Positions 41,924 through 54,300 of a stretch of 64,000 bases of DNA are shown piece by piece. The notes below the pieces were generated by a model. The model was not told the DNA's origin. It made no database searches and saw nothing but the letters and a program-made list of their open reading frames with translations. The position numbers and the translations under genes were made by a program. Source of the DNA: Lampris incognitus (lineage: Eukaryota > Chordata > Actinopteri > Lampriformes > Lampridae); NCBI RefSeq assembly GCF_029633865.1, contig NC_079213.1, forward strand, positions 96,016,820-96,080,819. The letters run 5' to 3'. Within the stretch, counting starts at the first letter, position 1. Every line of letters starts with the position of its first letter.

Positions 41924-43637
41924 TAGTTAGGGTTGAAAAGACAAGCTCGCAGAGATAGGTTGTGGAAAATGGGACCAACGTTGTGATGGCTCCATTTGCC
42001 ATGATTGGAAAGTCCTTGGCAGCAGTCAACCAAAAACTATCCAGAGATAGATCAGCATAGCTCAGTTTTAAAATACAGTCTTGTCTCAGTTCCACGAGTT
42101 GCTCTTGCTCCTACAAAGTAATGTCCTTTCCAAAAACTACTACTGAGCTATATGGGTCCCTGACCCAGTCAAAAGATTTGGTGGAGGATGAGGGGAAATA
42201 AAAGGATAATTTCTCCTCAGGAGTTTTCAAATGTTCACTTATTATTTCACACAATGCAGCAGCGTCGACATATCCTTGCCATTTTTGGGTCAGGGGGAAC
42301 ATTTCGAGAGTGTCCCTTTCCAGGTGCCGTCACCAGAGGGAGACCTTTGAACGGAATCTGTTTACCTTGTCCGTACTTGTGAGCAGATTTTCGTTTTGGC
42401 CTCTCATTCGAGTATTCAGTTCATTCAGGTGTTGAAAAATATCCGCTGTGTATGCGAGCCTTGCACACCATTCATCACTTGCAAGCAACTTTGCGTCATC
42501 GCACTTCTCATCAGTTAATAAGGTTTTCAGCTCCTCCCGCAACTCATACACACGGGCCAGTACTTTCCCACGAGATAACCAGCGGACCTCCATATGCAGC
42601 AATAAGGCCTTATGCTCCGCTCCCATCTCCTCACATAAAGTTGCAAATAAGCGGCTTTTCAGAAGTCTTGTTTTGACAAAGTTTACCATACGCATGACAC
42701 CATTCAACACATCAGCTAGGTCTGCTGGTAAAGTTTTAGCAACAAGTGTCTCGCGATGCAAAAAGCAGAGTGTGATCACAACATCTGGGTTTCTCTCTCT
42801 CACTCTGTTAACGAAGCCCTTGCTGCGCCCGACCATGGCTGCTGCTCCATCAGTGCAGACACTCACGTAATTGTCCCACTGAAGTCCTCCTTGTTCAAGA
42901 TACTCTGATGTGACCCGATAAATGTCCTCCCCTGTTGTTTTTTCAGGCAATGCCTTGCAAAAAAGGAAATTTTCTCTGATGGTGTCTCCATCCACAAAGC
43001 GCACCATAGCCAAGAGTTGAGCATGTCCACTGATGTTCGTCGACTCATCAAGTTGCAATGCAAATTTCCCACTGGAACGTATCTTTTCCAAAACAACAGT
43101 TTCAATGTCTGCAGACATGTCATCGATGCGTCTGGCAGTCGTGTTATCCGAGATGGGATCTTTGGCAATTTCTTTAACTGCATCTGGGCCAAGCATTTTG
43201 TTCACAATGGCTTTGCAGGCCGGCAATATCAATGTCTCTGCCACCGTGTGTGGCTTTTTTTGCTTTGGCCACGAGTTCAGCTACTAGGTAGCTAGCTTCG
43301 ACAGCTCTCTCAGACCCCTTTGTGGTCTTCCTCATCAGAGCTGCCTGTTTCTCAGTGTGATCATGCAAACGAACAAAATACTCTGTGTTCTTGTTTTGAA
43401 GAGATGGGTGTTTCATTTGCAGGTGACGTTTAAGCTTACTAGGGACCATGGCACTGTTGGCTAGCTTTTCCCCACATACTAAGCACAATGGAATCGGTGC
43501 GGTAGAATCTCCCGTGAAAGAAAATCCAAATGACAGATAAGTGTCACTGCATTGCCTAGATGAACTCACCGTTTTTGATCTCTTTTGACCCCCACTTGTA
43601 GTGGGCTCTTCATCTGGGCTAGTCCGACTTTTATCAG

Positions 43638-43798
43638 GATAATAATAATAATAATAATTTTATTTATATAGCACATTTCTAAACAATGTTACAAAGTGCT
43701 TCACAAAAAACCCAGATAAAAGTAAGATCAAATAGGAGTAAAATTAAAAACAGTAAAAATAAAAACACATATTTTTTGTTTTTATTTTTAAAAACAAA
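43638..43798. repeat. (TAA)n-headed SINE-like repeat in the hAT
   Basis: ATAATAATAATAATAATTTT is followed by TTTATATAGCACATTTC and ACAAAGTGCTTCACAAAAAA, a common fish repeat in reverse orientation. Confidence 0.55.
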
Positions 43799-43799
43799 A

Positions 43800-43846
43800 A
43801 GAGAAAAGATGCTCTTGATCAACATGATCAGAAGCATCTTTTCTCT
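43800..43846. repeat. near-perfect hairpin
   Basis: Arms AGAGAAAAGATGCT and AGCATCTTTTCTCT enclose a second inner palindrome, TGATCA-ACA-TGATCA. Confidence 0.85.
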
Positions 43847-46199
43847 TCAAACATTTCTCCATTTTTAGCGCGTTGTCACGTGTGGGTAATGGTCTACCTG
43901 CATCTCTAACTCTATTGTCTGAAATCAAAAATAATTACTAATCGCGCTAACTACCGCCCCCACAGGCATAGGAGAGTACTTCATTAGATGTTGACTGCGT
44001 AGGCCTACCACCATAGCACAACCGTAGACCCTCAAAGAGAGCTGAATGTAATTAATTATTTAGCGCAGCTTAAGATACATTTTTCTGGACCCATTAAGTG
44101 GAATAGGATAATTTCCCATGGCACACCTGGCGATCTCTCACAGCACACTGTGCCACGGCACAGTGATTGAAAAGGGCGGATCTAATATACTCATTCCTAA
44201 TCCTGTCCTCCTTTATCATTCCCAACAAAAATCTTAACATCTTCAACCCTGCCACCTCCAGCTCCGCCTCCTGTCTTCGTCAGTGCCAACGTCTTCAAAC
44301 CATACAACATAGCTGGTCTCATTACCATCTTGTAGATCTTCCCTTTAACTCTTGCTGGTACCCTTCTGTCGCAAATCACTCCCAACATTCTTTTCCACCC
44401 TGCCTGCACTCTCTTCGTCACCTCTCGCACTCCCCATTACTTTGAACAGTTGACCCCAAGTATTTAAACTCATACACCTCCACTCCTTTCATCCTCACCA
44501 TTCCGCTGTCCTCCCTTTCGTTCACACATATGTATTCCGTCTTGCTCCTCCTGACTAATTCCTCTTCTCTCCAGTGCATACCTCCGACTCTCCAAACTCT
44601 CCTTAACCTTCTCCCTGCTGTCGTTACAGATCACAATGTTATCCGTGAACATCATAGTCCCCAGAGACACCTGCCTGATCTCGTCCATTACCATTTCAAA
44701 CAAGAAATGGCTCAGAGCCGATCCTTGATGTAATCCCACCTCCACCTTGAACCCATCCGTCATTCCTACCGCACAACTCACCACTGTCACACTGCCCTCA
44801 TACATATCCTGCACCACTTACATCTCTGCCTCTCCCCATTTCCTCATAAAATACCACACCTCCTCTCTCGGCACTCTGTCATAAGCTTTCTCTAAATCTA
44901 CAAAGACACAATGTAACTCCTTCTGGCCTTCTCTATACTTCTCTATCAACATCCTCAAAGCAAATATCGAATCTGTAGTGCTCTTTTGTGGCATGAAACC
45001 ATACTGCAGCATGCTAATCGTCACCTCTCCTCTTAACCTAGCCTGTAGTACTCTTTCCCATATCTTAATGCTGTGGCTGATCAACTTAATACCTCTGTAG
45101 TTACTATAGCTCTGCACATCACCCTTATTATTAAAAATCAGTACCAGCATGCTTCTTATCTGCTCCTCAGACATCCTCTCACTTTTCAACATTGTATTAA
45201 ACAATCTAGTTAAAAACTCCACTACCATCTCTCCTAAACACCTTCATGCCTCCACAGGTATGTCATCTGGACCAAGCACCTTTCCACTCTTCATAGCTGC
45301 CCTCACTTCCTTGCTAATCCACTGCACTTCCTGATTCACTATCCCCACATCAACCAGCCTTCTCTTTCTCTCATTTTCTTCATTCATCAGTCCCTCAAAG
45401 TACTCTTCTCAACACATTCTCCTCACTTGTCAGCACATTTCTATCTCTATCCTTCATCGCCCTAACCTGTTGCACATCTTTCCCAGCGCAGTCCCTCTGT
45501 CAAGCCAAATGGTAGAAGTCCTTTTCTCTTTCCTTAGTGTCTAACCTCTCATACAACTCACCATATGCCTTTTCCTTTGCCACCTCTCTTCGCTTTACGC
45601 TGCATCGCCTCGTACTCTTATCTACTTTCTTCATCTCTCTGACTATCCCACTTCTTTGCCAACCTCCCCCTCTGTATACTTTGCTGTACTTCCTCATTCC
45701 ACCACCAAGTCTCCTTGTCTTCCTTCCACTGTCCTGATGAAACACCAAGTACCTTCCTAGCTGTCTCCCTCACCATTTCTGCAGTGATTGCCCAGCCATC
45801 CGGACACTCTTCCCTGAACTCCACACAATAATCTTCCTTCTTCAACTTTAATCATTTGATCCTTGACACTGCCTTCCCTCTTTTCCTCTTCTGGGTCTCC
45901 AAAGTCATCCTACAGACCACCATCCAATGCTGCCTAGATACATTCTCCCCTGTCACCACTAGGGTTGGGTACCAAAAACGGTGCCCATATGGCACCGACC
46001 GAAATATCTCGGTCCTACCGAGTATAAAACTCTTTGAGAAAAAACGGTGCCAAATTTAGATACTTTACGGTAGATGACGTGAACGGTATCGCAGCCAGCC
46101 AATCACTACCAGCGTTGTTGTACACAGGTGACTGACTGACAAATCAGCATGAAGCTATTTGGTATGTGTGTGCGTCTCGTAACTGCGTTGGAGTTGCAA

Positions 46200-46875
46200 A
46201 CTGGCAGGCAAGATTCAGTGAGCTACTTTGCGTTCCAAAGCGTGGCTACACTTTGTAAAAATAGACAGCAAACCTGACACAGTAAAATGCAACCGCTGCA
46301 AAGCGATCATCAAATGCAAGTCTGGGAATACGTCAAATATGCAGTGGCGCCTACAAGGGGTGGCCAGGGGTGGCCACGGCCACCCTGATACTATCCCTGG
46401 CCCCCCCGCTGGCCCCCCCAGCCACGAGTCGCATATGCAGAATATGCTTCTGATTATGCATAATATGCTTCTATCTGATATCTTACATTAGGTGCTGTTC
46501 AATAATATATATTTTTCTTAACTCTCATATTGACCGTTTTCAACTAGCCTATACAGTATACTACAACAGCAGCATAGAATTCCCGAAATTCAGTCATGGC
46601 TTTTGATTTTGGTGTGCCACCCCAAGATTTTCAGTGGCCCCATTTGGCCACCCCGATGAAAAATTTCTGGGGGCGTCACTGCGAATATGATGAAACATCT
46701 GATCACGCATGGGATAAATTTACGAGTGGACAACTGCTCTTTGTTTGATAACGTTAATGTCCGTGCTGCTGCCAACATTAACGTTTGCTCTGGGACGTCT
46801 GCTGCTGGGTCTTCTGGTGCCACTGCTAGCAATGATGAAACAGGTAACGACGGTTATGATGATGTATATAAATAG
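46200..46875 (+). pseudogene. N-terminal fragment of a hAT transposase (BED zinc finger)
   Basis: SKAWLHFVKIDSKPDTVKC, CNRCKAIIKCKSGNTSNM and, after the MITE, MKHLITHGINLRV make one BED finger (W..F, C-x2-C, H-x4-H). An Ala/Ser/Asp-rich stretch ends at a stop. The catalytic core was lost by internal deletion, so the element cannot mobilise itself. Confidence 0.75.
46342..46681. mobile_element. hAT-type MITE splitting the BED finger
   Basis: The ends CAGTGGCGCC and GGGCGTCACTG are inverted. An 8-bp flanking duplication has one mismatch (CAAATATG and CGAATATG). The inside has inverted GGTGGCCAGGGG / TTGGCCACCCC segments and no coding potential. Confidence 0.85.
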
Positions 46876-48064
46876 GCTCACATACATTAAAGATGTCAGT
46901 CTGCACATTGACCTCATTGTCATTGTTGACCTCACTTTCAATTTCAAAGCGCTAGAGTACAGAACCAAAATAAAACAATGTGTCAATGAATTAAGGTGCT
47001 TGCTGTATAGAAACGTAGTTTGCTGATAATCCTATAAGGTTTTCATAATATATAGTATTGAAAAAGTATTGTTTAGGTATCGTATCAAATTGGAGGAATT
47101 GGTTTGGTATCGGCATCGGACATTTTCAAACGATACCCAACCCTAGTCACCACCTTGCAGTCTCCAATCCCTTTCAGATTGTACCTCTACATAAGATATA
47201 GTTCATCTATGTGCACTTTCCTTCACTCTTACACGTCACCCTGTGTTCCTCCCTCTTCTTGAAATATGTATTCACCACAGCCATTTCCATCCTTTTTGCA
47301 AAATCCACCATCATCTGTCCTTCCACATTCCTCTCCTTAACACCATATCTACCCATCACCTCTGTTCCCTTCACCAACATGCCCATTGAAGTCCACTCCA
47401 ATCACCACTCTCTCCTTGGGTACATTCTCCACCACTTAATCCAACTCACTTCAGAATTCTTTTTTGTCTTCCATCTCTCACCCAACTTGCAGGTCATATG
47501 CGCTGCCCAACATTCATCACCACCCCTCCGATTTCCAGCTTCACACTCATTACACTGTGACACTCTTTACCTCCATAACAGTCTTGGCATACTCTTCCTG
47601 CAGAATAACCCCTACCCCATTTTTCCTCCTATCCGCACCATGGTAGAAGATTTTGAACCCAACCCCGATGCTCCTGGCCTCACTCCCCTTCCACCTGGTC
47701 TCTTGCTCACACAGTGTATCTATCTTCCTTCTCTCCATCATATCAGCCAGCTCTCTCCCTTTATCAGTCATACTGCCAGCAATGGAAGTTCCGACTCTCA
47801 CCTCCACACTCCTACCCTTCCTCCTGTCCCACTGCCTCTGGACATGCCTTCCCCCTCTCCTTCTCCTAATAGCATAGTTTCCACTGGCACCCTGCTGGCC
47901 AACAGTATTGGTGGTGGTCATTGGTAAGCCGGGCCCGAACCAATCTGGAATGGAAATCGGATTTTTGATACGCATATTTGATTTACTAAAGGTTTAACAC
48001 CGGATGGCCTACCCTCCCCATTTATCCAGGCTCGGGGGACTGGCACTAAGAACGCACTACCATC

Positions 48065-50235
48065 AACAATTGAGTCAAGTGAGCCAATACCTACCTCTGG
48101 CAGCCTTACATGCCTATATATACACAAGTCATAACAGACCCAATTTAGAGAGATGAATTTGATGTACAACCTTAAACTGGATTAGACTCAGACGGGCACA
48201 GGAGGAAGAGGAGTTGACACATGCAATTGCCCTCTCCCACCAGTCATCATCAAGCTCTGTATCTAACTCCTTCACCCAGGTGCACTTAATATTTTGAGAG
48301 TATGGTCTTTTGAAAGATATAGTTTGGTTCTAGATCCGTGAGATAAGTCTTCCAAGCGTGAGAGGAGTTTCAAGGAGTGTGCTCGTGCCAGATTTGGGTG
48401 GTAATATTGGAAACTGGGTTATGGGTTTAAGAATTGGCGTATTTTAAAATATCAAAAAAGGTTTGAGCCAGGCAGGTTAAATTTAGCAGATAGGGTCTCA
48501 AAGCTAGCAAAGGCACCATCAATGTAAAAGTCACTGAAATATTTTAGTCCTGCTCCAATGCCCAAAAATAGCATCCAGCTTTGCAGGGAGGAATACATTA
48601 TTATTACAAATAGACCCCAGCAGGGAGAAATTTCGAAATTTAAAATGCTGATGGAATTGTGTCCAAATTTTAAGCTTGTATGTGACAATGGGGCTTGAGG
48701 TATGTCAGGAGGGGGGATGATGGTAAGGGCACAAACGAGCTCGAAGGAAGGACAAACAGGAGTCAGCTTCCATACGGCACCAGTCCATGTCTAGATGATG
48801 TAGCCAAAAAAAATCTTTTGGATGTGTGCTGCCCAATAATAAAACAAAGTTTGGATGAGCCAAGCCTCCTTTTGACCCATTTCTCTGAAGCAGAGATTTA
48901 TTTATGCATGGAACGTGGCTCCTCCATATAAAGGTTGAGATCAAGCTGTCAACTGAGAGGACAAACGATTTGGGCAGAAAAGAGGCAAACACATAAAAGA
49001 AGTCAGGGCAAAATATTCATTTTCACAGATTGAACTCTGTCAGTTAAAGATAAAGAAACAACGTTCCATCTCTGAAGGTCTGATCTCACTTTTTCCACCC
49101 AGGTACTTGAAACTAGTTTTAGAAAAATGAAAAGGAAGGTCATCTTGGTTGATCATTAATGCCGAGTTGTTAACCGGAAAACACTGTGAAATTTAATTTA
49201 TATCTGGAAAAAGCGCCAAAGTTTTTCCAATACATCTGATATTTCTGGTACACAGGCAACAGGGTCAGTGACATAATAGGTCTACTGCATATAAGGACAA
49301 ACGATGTTCAATACCCCAACGATGAATGCCCTTAATCAATGGGGATGCTATTAGAGCTATGGAGAGGGGTTCAAAGGCTATAGCGAATAAAAGAGGTGAT
49401 AGGGGCCAGCCCTCAAGAGTTCCTCATGAGAGGGAAATGTATGAAGAATGTAGATTATTGGTACAGATGCAAGCCTGTGGAGAGGAATACAGAAGGCGGA
49501 CCATTGAGGTAAAAATTTTCCCCAAAACTGAACTTTTGCTGTTCAAGGCAAGATGGGCTGGGTTTGCATCATCCATTCCCTGAAGAAATGTAGTACAATA
49601 AACAATGTTCATATTGTGTGCAATCCCTGTCAATAACACTATCAAAATATTACAAAAAGATTCCGCTGGGTGTGATTATTTAAATGCAATCAGTACCCCT
49701 TTACAGCCCTTGTAATCCCTTCCTCAAACACTAACCCAGACGAAAAATAAAAGGAAAAGGAAAAAAAAAAACTCACTCCTTATCCTGGAATCGATGAAAG
49801 TGGACTATTATTATACGCCGTGGCCGCCCACCTGTCTAGTTCCGGGGGCTTCTCAAAAATGCCGTCGCCCACCACTTCCACCTGGAGCTCGGAAACAAGC
49901 CTAATGGATGTTGGTCCAGCACTTTCAGGCACACCAACAATACGGATGTTTTGATGCCAAGAGCGATTCTCCAAGTCATCCACGTTAGCCTTCAGGTAAG
50001 TGTTTTCAGATGCTAACTCAGATGACAGCGGCCTCCATTGATTTTATCCTGTCACTATGATCCATAAGACAAGCTTCAAAGGCAGTGAGAGTTCGCCCAT
50101 GGTTGTCTGAAGTAAAACGGATTACATCAAGTGAAGCTTGAATTGGAGACAGAGCGGTTATCAGTTCAGTTGAGAGGCTTGTTTTGAGTTCTTCTTCCGT
50201 ATAATTGGTGAATTTGAGCATTATCGCCACCTACT
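48065..50235 (-). mobile_element. L1-type LINE, internally deleted
   Basis: The right end encodes an ORF1-like protein (FTNYTEEELKTSLSTELI; MDDLENRSWHQNIRIVGVPE; EVVGDGIFEKPPELDR), as in L1/Tx1 ORF1. The left end encodes the ORF2 C-terminus (STFIWRSHVPCINKSLLQRN, DGAFASFETLSAKFNLP, SSSSCARLSLIQFKVVHQIH). Between them only part of the RT region remains, so at least 2 kb of ORF2 is missing. Stops and frameshifts are frequent. The left end abuts the 5' end of the old RTE. Confidence 0.75.
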
Positions 50236-50374
50236 GTTACATTAGATAGTCCTTAATTTATATCCTTCCCATCAGTCCAGTATCCCTGAGAAAGGTGAAG
50301 ATATATTTAAGTACATCATTCCCAGTGTTCCTTGTGAAAATTGATTTTAGGTCCAGGTGTATAATTCCTTTTTG

Positions 50375-52160
50375 TGAGGAGATGGTGATGGGTAGGTATG
50401 GTGTCAAGGAGAGGAATATGGAAGGAGAGATGGTGGTGGATTTTGTGAAAAGGATGGAAATGGCTTTGGTGAATACATATTTCAAGAAGAGGGATGAACA
50501 CAGGGTAATGTATAAGAGTGGAGGAAAGTGCACACAGGTGGACTATATCTTATGTAGGAGGCACGATCTGAAAGGGATTGGAGACTGCAAGGTGGTGACA
50601 GGGGAGAATGTAGCTTGGCAGCATCAGATCATGGTCTGTAGGATGATTTTGGAGACCCAGAAGAGGAAGAGAATGAAGGCAGAGCCAAGGATCAAATGAT
50701 GAAAGTTGAAGAAGGAAGACTGTTTTGTGGAGTTGAGGGAGGAGATAAGAAAGGCACTGGGAGGTAGTGAAGAGTTGCTGGATGGCTGGGTAACCACTGT
50801 AGAATTAGTGAGGGAGACAGCTAGAACAGTATTTAGTGTGACATCAGGACAGAGGATGGAAGACAAGGAGACTTGGTGGTGGAATGAGGAAGTACAGCAA
50901 AGTATACAGAGGGAGAGGTTGGTAAAGAAGAAGTGGGATAGTCAGAGAGATGAAGGAAGTAGACAGGAGTACAAAGAGATGAAGCGTAAAGTGAGGAGAG
51001 AGGTGGCAAGCGCAAAGGAAAAGGCATATGGTGAGTTGTATGAGAGGTTAGACACTAAGGAAGGAGAAAAGGAGTTGTACCGATTGGCTAGGCAGAGGGA
51101 CCGAGCTGGGAAGGATGTGCAGCAGGTTAGGGCAATCAAGGATAGAGATGGAAATGTGCTGACAAGCAAGGAGAGTGTGTTGAGGAGGTGGAAGGAGTAC
51201 TCTGAGGGGCTGATGAATGAAGAAAATGAGAGAGAGAAGGTTGGATGATGTAGGGATAGTGAATCAGGAAGTTCAGTGGATTATCAAGGAGGAAGTGAGG
51301 GCAGCTATGAAGAAGATGAAGAGTGGAAAGGCAGGTGGTCCTGATGACATACCTGTGGAGGCATGGAAATGTTTAGGAGAGATGGCAGTGGAGTTTTTAA
51401 CAAGATTGTGTAACACAATCTTGGAAAGTGAGAGGATGCCTGAGGAGTGGAGAAGAAGCATACTGGTACCGATTTTCAAGAATAAGGGCGATGTGCAGAA
51501 CTGTAGCATACAGAGGTAATATCAGCCACAGCATGAAGATATGGGAAAGAGTAATAGAAGCTAGGTTAAGAGAAGAGGTGACAATCAGCCAGCAGCAGTA
51601 TGGTTTCATGCCACAAAAGAGCACTACATATGCGATGTTTGCTTTGAGAATATTGAATGAGAAGTATAGAGAAGGCCAAAGGAGTTACAGTGTGTCTTTG
51701 TGGATTTAGAGAAAGCATATGACAGGGTGCCAAGAGGAGGTGTGGTATTGTATGAGGAAGTCGGGAGTGGTAGAGAAGTATGTAGGAATGGTGCAGGATA
51801 TGTATGAGGGAAGTGTGACAATAGTGAGGTGTGCAGTTGGAATGACAGATGGGTTCAAGGTGGAGGTGGGATTACACGAAGGATCAGCTCTGAGCCCTTT
51901 CTTGTTTGCAATGGTGATGAACAGGTTGACGGACAAGATTAGGCAGGAGTCCCTGTGGACTGTGATGTTTGCAGATGACATTGTGATCTGTAGCGAGAGT
52001 AGGGTGCAGGTTGAGGAGAGCCTGGAGAGGTAGAGATATGCACTGGAGAGAAGAGGAATGAATGTCAGTAGGAGCAAAATGGAATAACTATGCGTGGATG
52101 AGAGGGAGGACATTGGAATGGTGAGGATGCAAGGAGCAGAGGTGACAAAGGTGTATGAGT
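50375..52160 (+). mobile_element. internal fragment of an RTE LINE
   Basis: Colinear with residues about 215-820 of the RTE at 38.9 kb (YFKKRDEHRVMYKSGGKCTQ, GKAGGPDDIPVEAWKCLGEM, VMFADDIVI). Both the 5' third and the 3' tail are absent. Several frameshifts and stops are present. A missing 3' end is unusual for target-primed copies and points to a later deletion. Confidence 0.88.
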
Positions 52161-53505
52161 GGCAACGAGTGTCGGGGAAGGATAGAAGATGGGATGCAGC
52201 AGCGCACCGAGTGAGAGAAAAGCTACAATATCAATGGGGAAAAATGATTTGCTGAAGACGACACTGTGGACCAGGAAAAACACAGGTATGATTAAAGACC
52301 AAAATAGAGAAGGGATGATGAAAAGACTTAAATTCAACTGTTTTTTTTTCTCGTTAAGCACTGAATGCAACTTTAACCACAGAGAGGTCAGGGTAATTAA
52401 ATTGGACTTGTCTAAACTTTGTGGAATCCCACAAGTTCGGTTTAGTTTTAGGTCTAGAGAGGGGCCCTTTATAGAGATGAGGATTTCCCCTACACCCATC
52501 AATGGGGATTTGAAAACATAAAGATGTCTAACGATATCAAGATAATGTCGCTGAATGTGAATGGTCTAAATGCACCAATGAAAAGAGAAAGGGTTATGAC
52601 AAAATTTAAAAAAGAAAAAGTACAAATCCTATTCCTCTAAGAGACCCATTCATGCCATTTAGAAAATTGGAAAACTGAAAAGGTATGGCTATAGGAATTT
52701 ATATTACAGCTTATATAAAGAGGGACGCAGAAGAGGAGTTGCAATATTGATATCAAACACAACCCAATTTGATTATGAAAAGGAATTCAAAGATAGAGAA
52801 GGAAAGTATATTATATTAAAGGGGAGATTGGAAAATGAACCAATAACACTTATAAATGTACATATGTGCACCCCCAGAAAGTGATAAATATTTTTTACGT
52901 CCCTCTTTGATGTCATAGCTGTAGAAACAGAGGGAATATTAATCTGTGGAGGAGATCTAAATGTTATGAACCATAATGTGGATACAAGTCTCAAAAGAAC
53001 CAAAAAGCAGATATCAAGATTCATAAATATGTCATTGGAAGAGACGGGAATGATAGATATATGGAGATATGGAGAAACCTACATCCTATGGAAAAAGATT
53101 ATACTCACTATTCAGCTGCTCATAAAGTCCACTCAAAGATAGACTTTTTTCTTTCTTTTTTTTTTTTAATGAATATAGGTGACAGCTACAGAGTGAAGGA
53201 ATGTAGGATTGGTGGGGCAGATGGGTCAGATCATAACCCACTCTATTTAAAATTATGTCTAAATAACAGAAAAAGACAAACCGTATGGAGACTCAATGTG
53301 GGGATATTGAATAATAAAGAAAAGAGAATAGCAGAAATAAAAAGATACATAGAGGAAAATAACAATGGAGCAACAGACCCAACAATAATTTGGGATGCCA
53401 TGAAAGTGGTCATTAGGGGAAAATTGATTGCTGAAACAAATGTTAAAAGAGTTAAATTAGAGTCATACAGAAAATATACTGAAAGATTAAGGGAACTGCT
53501 TGACT

Positions 53506-54300
53506 ATTAGTCCTTTTCTCTATAGATCTGCTGTTCCTAGTGGGTATTAGTGGGATCTTATTCTAGCTGTAGCTGTCTTATTCTAGCTGTAGCTGTTTTT
53601 CACCTAGTGTGTCCTTAAATTAGTTCTTGTTGCCTAGCTGTTTTGACTTAGCTATCCTTTTAGCTTATAAATATATTCCTTGGTAACTTGCTGTTTGCAG
53701 TTTTAATAGTTTTGTGTGAAGTTTGATAGAGTTCTATGTAAGTGACCAGTTTCTGGGCAATAGGACTAGTTTCAGTTTACCTCTTTGGCTAATTGGGTGT
53801 TAGTTAAGTGGCCAGGGTGTGACCAGAACATCACAGGGATTTATAAGTCTGACCTGGTTCAGTTTCAATCCAGTTTGCATTTTAACTTCTGGAGTGATTC
53901 TGAATTGCTGGTTCATCTAGAATAGAGTATCATCTATCTTGATTAACAAGTTGCTATTAGTTTTATTCCAGCTGATTGAGTATTAGTTCTTTTCTTTATA
54001 GATCTGCTGCTGGTTCCTAGTGAACTAGTGGGAACTTACTCTAGCTGTGTTATTCTAGCTGTAGCTGTTTTTCACCTAGTGTGTCCTTAAATATTTCTTG
54101 TTGCCTAGCTGTTTTGACTTAGTTATCCTTTTAGCTTATAAATACATTCCTTGGTAACTTGCTGTTTGCAGTTCTAATAGTTTTGTGTGAGGTTTGATAG
54201 AGTTTTACATAAGTGACCAATTTCTGGGCAATAGGCCTAGTTTCAGTTTAGCTCTTTGGCCAATTGAGTGTTAAGTGGCCAGGGTGTGGCCTGCACTCCT
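53506..54300. repeat. two tandem ~476-base units at the L2 5' end
   Basis: ATTAGTCCTTTTCTCTATAG (53506) and ATTAGTTCTTTTCTTTATAG (53982) start two diverged copies that share TTTTCACCTAGTGTGTCCTT, TTGCCTAGCTGTTTTGACTT and GTTAAGTGGCCAGGGTGTG. The second is shorter by about 150 bases. Confidence 0.85.

Larger units (their letters stand above)
38646..43620 (-). pseudogene. hAT (ZBED5/FAM200-like) transposase, broken
   Basis: From right to left: a BED zinc finger ([11 protein letters not shown], then [10 protein letters not shown]), a dimer region, an RNase-H-like core with the acidic residues in [11 protein letters not shown] and [15 protein letters not shown], and a C-terminal hAT dimerisation region ([19 protein letters not shown], then [20 protein letters not shown]). 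The last part lies beyond the LINE: FSTLT is read up to one side and [10 protein letters not shown] resumes on the other. Frameshifts occur at a poly-A run near 43255 and around 42320, and there is a stop near 42115. This is a transposon gene and not the host ZBED5 gene. Confidence 0.85.
38555..44179 (-). mobile_element. hAT element with ZBED5-like transposase
   Basis: The left end CATTGTTTTTCAAC and right reverse end CCGCCCTTTTCAATC are degenerate inverted termini. They are flanked by an 8-bp duplication with one mismatch (ATGTAATA at 38547, ATCTAATA at 44180). The duplication lies exactly where the old RTE is interrupted, which confirms the ends. The right subterminal region reads, reversed, CACTGTGCCGTGGCACA. 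A young RTE and a short SINE-like repeat lie inside. Confidence 0.85.
45960..47145 (+). mobile_element. non-autonomous hAT element with a BED-finger remnant
   Basis: 1186 bp. Terminal inverted repeats TAGGGTTGGGTACC and, reversed, TAGGGTTGGGTATC, with a perfect 8-bp duplication GTCACCAC (45952-45959 and 47146-47153). It sits inside the old RTE, whose sequence resumes exactly after it. A smaller MITE lies within. Confidence 0.93.
38257..48060 (-). mobile_element. old RTE LINE, split into three by later insertions
   Basis: Minus-strand pieces at 38257-38554 (3' end), 44180-45959 and 47146-48060 (5' end) are colinear with the young RTE at 38.8 kb. They include endonuclease, RT (FVDLEKAYDRV, GLHQGSALSHFLF, MMFTDN) and the terminal LPGKRKRGRPKRRF block. 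The 3' end is the ACGGGAGCAGCCAAAAGTA tail. A 5.6-kb hAT and a 1.2-kb hAT separate the pieces. Many stops and frameshifts, including FTDN in place of the catalytic FADD, show that it is long dead. Confidence 0.88.

Noticed and set aside
42330-43569. Host ZBED5/FAM200-type gene
   Set aside because: It is broken by frameshifts and an inserted LINE and lies between hAT termini with an 8-bp duplication, so it is a transposon copy.
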